From Cercis canadensis (taxonomy: Eukaryota; Streptophyta; Magnoliopsida; Fabales; Fabaceae), in contig QAOA01004753.1 of the NCBI GenBank assembly GCA_003255065.1, forward strand, positions 455,321 to 519,320: a stretch of 64,000 nucleotides of DNA, in the 5' to 3' direction. A program made the translations under genes and the position numbers. Shown here one piece after another: positions 58,262 through 64,000 of this stretch; the first letter of the stretch is position 1; every line of letters starts with the position of its first letter. The notes beneath the pieces are model-generated. The model was not told the DNA's origin. It did no database searches and worked only from the letters and a program-made list of their open reading frames with translations.

Positions 58262-61200
58262 ATGTGGAGGCGCGCGACTTCATTGTCGCCTCTGATTTCT
58301 TCCTTCAAATCATCCTTCTTCATCCAGGTAATGCCCTTCCCTGTCCTCTGGATACATAGAGCTAGTTTACGTTTCTGATTAGAAGAACCCAGAACCCATT
58401 TCAAAATCTTGAACTTCTGACGACCCATTTAGGTGATTTTTTTAGTTTGTCAACGGAATTAGTTTCTTTAGATCATTCGTATGTGTCATGGAGTTTCCCA
58501 TTTTGAGCTTCTGTTTGAAGGAATTTCACAAGTGTCTGGTCTTGTTATGGTCTCAAATAGTTACGGCAGAATTCTTGTATTGATTTAACTTATTCACATC
58601 TGATTGATGCTGTCTTGACATGACCCTAATTTGGACTTCTCTTTTGGATTTTGATCCAGCAGGGTGCCCAACAGAAGATTTTGGAAAGATTTACCACAGG
58701 GATGCCCTTGCAGGTACCTAGCAATAATTAAGTATTAGAAATCGGTGCTGAAAACAAATACTTAGGTATTAAGCTAATATGCCAATGTCTCATGTTATGG
58801 AAAATCCATTTGTATAAGCTGCTTCTACGCCTATATTGTTAGTTATTCAACTATTATGGTCTGGTAAAATTGGTTGAAGGTTGTAAATGCCTTTGGAGAG
58901 TTGAGAAACAATTCCTTGCATATGGAAGTTGTCATTTGCCTGAGATTGAATTTATAGACATTTACTTTTATGTCAAAATATTGTAGAGTTATGGTTACGG
59001 GTAGAGTGTTGGGAAGCGTTGTATTTGAGTAATGTGGGATATTTCACTATTATGCCACCCACTATTTTTGTAGGATTTTTACTATTACTGTGTTAAAATC
59101 AGTTGTTCGTTTGACTTTAGCTACTAAGTGCTATTTATTGTTTTGTGGTGATTGGGAAACTTACAACAAATGTTATTTAATTCCCTTCAAGGACAAGGTT
59201 GTGTAGGAACTATTATTTTATGCCTTCATATATTAATTGGAACAGAGTACAAGCTTGTTCTTTTACTTAAAACTTTAAATTGCTTGTTTCAACTGCTTAG
59301 CTTCTGTACGGTCATTTATTCAGTCATCACAGTTGGTTAGTCTCAAACATTCATATACCTAACCAGAGAATTTACAGATTTTGAATGTTATTCTCTAAAA
59401 TATATTACTTCAATGATATCTTTGTTTATTTGTTTCCTTTGACGCAGGAAAAATATGGGTTTTCACCCAAATATGAAGCTCCAGTTATAACATTTGTTTT
59501 AGGTAATAATCATGCATTATTAAATAGTTGATAAAGAGGGTATACAATATGAAGTCTTATCCAGAATTGGATCATAAAATTCTTATGCCATCTGGACCTA
59601 AGAAAGTATGTTGTAAAAAGTACTTTGCCAGTGCTGCAAGGTTTGAGTTACATGCTTTCTCCTTATGGCTTACATCATGTTTATAATTACGATTTAACAT
59701 CAACTATATGGATGGGTTGTCTGTATATTCAATGTTAGAAGGAACAACACTGAGGTAGATAAGGCTCTTATATGATATTGTAAAGAATGAACACAACCTG
59801 TTATAAAAGTCAACCTCATCAATGTTGATAATGTGGATAATTGATTTTCACTATCCAAAGACTAAATGATATGAGTAAATATAATCTAGTATACAACTGA
59901 ATGGTTAATTTTGAGTTGAGTCAACTAGCTCATTTGGATATTGTTCAGTAACTTGTCTCAACTTGCCGAAAAAGCATACTTGACGGTTCAGATCTACTAA
60001 GTTAAATTCATTTAGAAAATTTACAAAATGAATGGTTGAAGTGTTAAAGTGATTGTTGTGGTCTATCTGGATATTTATGCTCTTCTTTCAGGGCTTGGTT
60101 CTTTACCTGGCAATCAACTTAATCATGTCCATCTGAACATGAGCACACACCAAATGATCTAGATTCCATAAAGTTAACGATATATTTAAGTTTTTCAAGT
60201 TTCATTTAATTTACATGAAAGGCATAGAGCCAGTAGCAAACTGATGTAGCTTTATCTATCTGCAAGCTGAAAAGGAAACTGAGTGAACCAGAATGAGAAA
60301 AAAGTTTTTTTTTTTTTTTTTTTTANNNNNNNNNNNNNNNNNNNNNNNNNNNNNNNNNNNNNNNNNNNNNNNNNNNNNNNNNNNNNNNNNNNNNNNNNNN
60401 NNNNNNNNNNNNNNNNNNNNNNNNNNNNNNNNNNNNNNNNNNNNNNNNNNNNNNNNNNNNNNNNNNNNNNNNNNNNNNNNNNNNNNNNNNNNNNNNNNNN
60501 NNNNNNNNNNNNNNNNNNNNNNNNNNNNNNNNNNNNNNNNNNNNNNNNNNNNNNNNNNNNNNNNNNNNNNNNNNNNNNNNNNNNNNNNNNNNNNNNNNNN
60601 NNNNNNNNNNNNNNNNNNNNNNNNNNNNNNNNNNNNNNNNNNNNNNNNNNNNNNNNNNNNNNNNNNNNNNNNNNNNNNNNNNNNNNNNNNNNNNNNNNNN
60701 NNNNNNNNNNNNNNNNNNNNNNNNNNNNNNNNNNNNNNNNNNNNNNNNNNNNNNNNNNNNNNNNNNNNNNNNNNNNNNNNNNNNNNNNNNNNNNNNNNNN
60801 NNNNNNNNNNNNNNNNNNNNNNNNNNNNNNNNNNNNNNNNNNNNNNNNNNNNNNNNNNNNNNNNNNNNNNNNNNNNNNNNNNNNNNNNNNNNNNNNNNNN
60901 NNNNNNNNNNNNNNNNNNNNNNNNNNNNNNNNNNNNNNNNNNNNNNNNNNNNNNNNNTATGATGGGGCCAAACCGGGCCCCCCCCCCAACCCCCTTCTTG
61001 GGCCTCCACTTTCTAAAATTGCTGATTTGATATTCTAATGCATCACATTACTTCCTTGCTGGCATCTATTCCTTTACATGTACATAACTTACCAAAAATT
61101 AGCTGAGTACCCTTTTCATAACATAGGTAATTAATGACAATGTCTATTGGTGAACAAGGAAGGAAAATTCATACCAGAAGATTCTTTTGGAGCTACTTGA

Positions 61201-62399
61201 AGAATGAATGATTCCATTTAAATTCGTTGTTCTATTCTTCTACAAATTAATCATACAGTTCAATATGCAGACTGGAGCAGAACCAGACATGGTACTTTTC
61301 TTTGATTGCCCTGAAGAAGAGATGGTGAAACGGGTGCTGAACCGTAATGAGGTTCTTATTAAAGCCTTGTAAATTTAACAGTTTGTTCAGAAAACACTGC
61401 CTGATATAACCCGTTCATTTTATTGCAGGGTCGAATTGATGACAATATAGATACAGTCAAAAAACGTCTTAAAGTATTTCAGGCTCTGAATCTTCCTGTC
61501 ATTGATTACTATGCAAAGAAAGGGAAACTTCATACGGTACTTATATGTAGTATTGATATAAATTTTCTTATGTGAATATGTAGTATTGACATTTAAGTGG
61601 ATTTAGGATAATTGGCCTTATTTTTGTCCACGTACATGATAAGATTGCAAAAAGTTTTATTAGCTTTGGGTTAGAGAACTTTTCTATATCTTCCTGCAAA
61701 ATGTGTGAGTTAATGGAAACTTTAGAAGTTAGTTTCTGTACTTTTCAATTAAATATGGAATCGAGTTAGGACTCGTGTATTCCTACTGACCTGATAGGAC
61801 TGTAGTTTTCAATTTCAACTTCTGGTCAAAGATTTTATGTCCGTTCCTAAGAGCTTAACAAACTGATTTTACATTTAGTTTTTTCTGTATTGATACATAC
61901 TATATTATTTATATGTTAATTACATTGATAGAAACCAACTTTTGCAGATCAATGCAATAGGATCAGTAGATGAGATATTTGAGCAAGTTCAGCCACTTTT
62001 TGCTGCATATGAGGTATATTTCATTGCTGCTATTTCCATACTGTTATATACACTCTGTTTTTAAGAAGCATGATAGCTATGTGATCAATTCCCTATTTCG
62101 TGGTTGCCATTAGCACACTTCCGCTTAGTTTACCCCTTTTTTTTTTTTTGGATTCACACTGTGTTGTTTACTTGGTGTCCTAGATATGCACATCAATCAG
62201 TATGTTGTATTTTATTAATCAATCTTTTACTGCTTCTGAGTTTTAAGTGGGCTGGAAGAGGAGAAATTACCAAGGATGTTTCATTCTCCTGTACCCCCTC
62301 TTCCTTTTCCCTCTTTTGCTGGATATAAACATTTATGTATATTCTTATTTCGTAAGGGCTAATGACTTGCATCATACTTTGCAGAATGAGGCTAAATGA
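58262..62399 (+). CDS. UMP/CMP kinase (nucleoside monophosphate kinase), centre lost in gap
   Basis: Phosphorylates UMP/CMP with ATP in pyrimidine nucleotide supply. Visible exons: 58262-58327 (MWRRATSLSPLISSF...), 58660-58713, 59448-59502 (ending APVITFVLG), then after the gap 61271-61351 (PDMVLFFDCPEEEMVKRVLNRNE), 61429-61536 (GRIDDNIDTVKKRLKVF), 61948-62013 and 62385-62399. RIDDN and the DCPEEEM-KR-LNR lid-side segment are typical of the UMP/CMP branch of the adenylate kinase family. The P-loop (GGPGSGKG) and the nucleotide-binding middle should follow ITFVLG, but 60326-60957 is N and nothing suitable precedes it. The Arg/Ser-rich N-terminus suggests an organelle, as in the Arabidopsis relative with an MWRR start (from memory). 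Exon 2 has a CAGCAG acceptor. Confidence 0.85.
60326..60957. other. Assembly gap (632 N)
   Basis: Lies inside the kinase gene. The left edge is a T run and the right edge is an atypical C-rich segment (60968-61010), which suggests low-quality sequence at both borders. Confidence 0.95.
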
Positions 62400-63510
62400 A
62401 AGCTGATTGTATACGTTTAGACCACTGAAAAGCCGGGTAAAGTTGTAATTCTACTGTGACTGAATACGTTCCTGGTTTTTGGTTACAAGATCTTTAAGTG
62501 AAATTCCTGGCTTATTCGCTTGGGAATTTGGTGGGTACAGGTTACTGAAACTCGCACTGAAGTATTTAACAGAGACATACATGTCCCTACTTTGCACTGA
62601 AAGACAATTCTTGTTCCCTTTTCCTTTGCTTCCCCTTTATATGTTCCTGTAAACAGCTTATGCCACAAAGGAAAAGACATGTAGGTGGAACTGAATTGTC
62701 TGTAACAAATAAGAAACTGAGCAATTAACATTGCAAAATTCAGTTTTTAGTTGAGGCATCATCACATCTGAACCATTATAAGTTTTCTGATTTCACAAAT
62801 AATATCAATAAGTCCACCCTTTACCTTTACTATGTTCAAATACTTCCTGACTTGAGAGTTGGAAAGATTTTTATGTGTTGGATTGCTTTAGGTCTTTGTT
62901 GTTTCTGGTTACCAGCTGGTAAATAGGAATGTTGAAGTAAAATATCTTTCTGCTTTCGGTGGATAAAAGACCATGGTTTTTTCTTACAATGTGGTATGGA
63001 AATTCTGCAAGATTTATATAAAAGTAGAAATTTCTATTTAATGACATAATCAATTAATTGTTTCATGGGAAGCTTTTCTTGGAATATAGCTTGCCAAAAA
63101 AAAAAAAAAANAAAAAAAAAAAGCATTCATGGAAAATGATATTGTTATTCCAGATGGTTGTGAGAATAAATGTATTGAATAGATCAGCCACATATAAAAA
63201 AAATAATGATTATATTTAGTATAATAATATTCAGTTTTAATGAAAAATTATATTCTTTATTCATTTTTGCAATATATTGAAAGAAAATGACTTTTACAAC
63301 ATTTTGTCAATACTTGCAAATTTTGAATGTTTTCTCTGTGGCATAATGCAATTGTTCAATTATAGGCTATATGTAATATGATCCTTGTATTGTATGGCTC
63401 ATAAATGAATGAAAAAAGTAAAATTATTAAAAAGAGAGCATTGAGGTAAATATATCATAAATAAATTATGTTTGATGCATGAGAATAGTCGTATAGAAGC
63501 TGTTGTAATA
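62400..63510. other. 3' end of the kinase gene and intergenic DNA
   Basis: Likely 3' UTR to about 62720, then AT-rich DNA with a single N at 63111 inside an A run. No coding sequence was seen. Confidence 0.5.
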
Positions 63511-63560
63511 ATAAGAACAGATTCTACACTTGATCTTAGCCAAAAGGTCGATAAAGGATT
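63511..63560 (-). pseudogene. U2 snRNA fragment
   Basis: The minus strand reads GACCTTTTGGCTAAGATC, then AAGTGTAGAATCTGTTCTTAT, nearly the first 50 bases of plant U2 snRNA (one clear change at TAGTATC to TAGAATC, and CTTTCTCGG to CTTTATCGA). Sequence past TTCTTAT is unrelated, so the Sm site and 3' stem-loops are missing. No snRNA promoter element (USE or TATA at the proper spacing) was seen. It is a dead partial copy. Confidence 0.85.
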
Positions 63561-63791
63561 GAAGCTTGTTGTAATAGAAAAATATCAAGGAAAGGGCGTC
63601 ACATGAGGAAGGGGAAAATTTTCTCATGATGTGTACACTTTTTTTTTTTTTTTTGTGTGTGTATTTTGGTTACAATTTTTAGTTTGAACATGAAACTCAC
63701 CATTCTTAAGAACGACCTTAGTATTTCATCACTACTGAGTATGGTGGAATTTATTGGTGGAGGATTGGAGCTCTGTTTCTGCAGTCTGAAT

Positions 63792-64000
63792 TCAAAGAGA
63801 CAAGGAAAGAGGGCAGAATAAATTTGATTTCATGGAAAACCCAGTATACACCTTCTTCTGGAAACCTTCTTTCTCAGCTTTCCATGCTAACAATTCAGCC
63901 ATCAATTTCTTGCCTTGTTCTTGTTCCTTAGATGAATTTGGATGACTCTGCCATCTCCTTAAGAAAAAATTCCTCACCAATCTCTCTAACTTGTTGGCCA
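63792..64000 (-). CDS. Possible C-terminal coding end of a gene entering from the right
   Basis: An open frame on the minus strand runs from the window edge to a stop at 63792, about 69 residues, reading ANKLERLVRNFFLRRWQSH, then a hydrophilic EQEQGKKLMAELLAWKAEKEG part and a short hydrophobic end. The composition looks like coding sequence rather than intergenic DNA, but no family was recognised and the true splice structure is outside the window. Confidence 0.4.
   Translation of the reverse strand, partial: ANKLERLVRNFFLRRWQSHPNSSKEQEQGKKLMAELLAWKAEKEGFQKKVYTGFSMKSNLFCPLSLSL

Noticed and set aside
60252-61038. Long frames over the gap
   Set aside because: Made of N; no information.
63642-63662. 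T run followed by GT repeats as a pol III terminator for the U2 fragment
   Set aside because: It lies on the wrong side and strand relative to the fragment, and plant U2 is a pol II gene.
1-64000. tRNA, rRNA and CRISPR-like arrays
   Set aside because: Looked for cloverleaf consensus boxes, rRNA segments and regularly spaced identical repeats; none seen. The tandem repeats found are too long, diverged or few.

Overview
The window is nuclear DNA of a flowering plant, probably a eudicot. The evidence is AT-rich intergenic sequence, genes split by many short GT-AG introns, plant-specific families (a calponin-homology kinesin-14, a group III WRKY factor, an ALA1-type flippase) and dense Mutator-type transposons. 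Published open reading frames would be misleading here, so all gene models below were assembled by hand from splice sites, reading phase and family motifs. The sequence is draft quality: six single-N joins (two of them flanked by near-perfect direct duplications) and one 632-base N gap.

Layout from left to right. 1-3226: intergenic; a duplicated block that looks like the promoter and first exon of a gene running leftwards out of the window, then the leader of the kinesin gene. 3227-10068 (+): kinesin-14 with CH domain, coiled coil with a 46-residue tandem duplication, and motor; one motor-domain intron is a textbook U12-type AT-AC intron, and two other introns carry MITEs with 9-base target duplications. 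11331-15170 (+): PRC-barrel protein. 15171-17439: a gypsy LTR fossil and two adjacent Mutator-like MITEs. 17440-18237 (+): small nuclear-looking coiled-coil protein of unknown function. 18238-26799: about 8.5 kb without genes, filled with foldback repeats. 26814-32058 (+): P4-type ATPase (phospholipid flippase, ALA1-like) with a five-codon uORF overlapping its start codon and one GC-AG intron. 37238-38999 (+): group III WRKY transcription factor. 39000-44027: repeats, including a 1-kb foldback element. 44028-53559: a complete 9.5-kb MuDR-like element with 288-base terminal inverted repeats and a perfect 9-base target duplication, carrying a mudrA-type transposase (-) and a GRF-zinc-finger/transmembrane gene (+), both now interrupted by TAG codons. 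53570-58261: older repeats. 58262-62399 (+): UMP/CMP kinase whose P-loop and central exons fall in the N gap. 63511-63560 (-): a fragment of U2 snRNA. 63792-64000 (-): a possible terminal exon of a gene entering from the right.

The host genes are not a pathway or operon; they are independent housekeeping or regulatory genes. What links the window is transposition: at least five elements, from 0.3 to 9.5 kb, have 9-base target duplications. The autonomous-type MuDR element shows which superfamily made such duplications, but no sequence relation between it and the small elements was seen.
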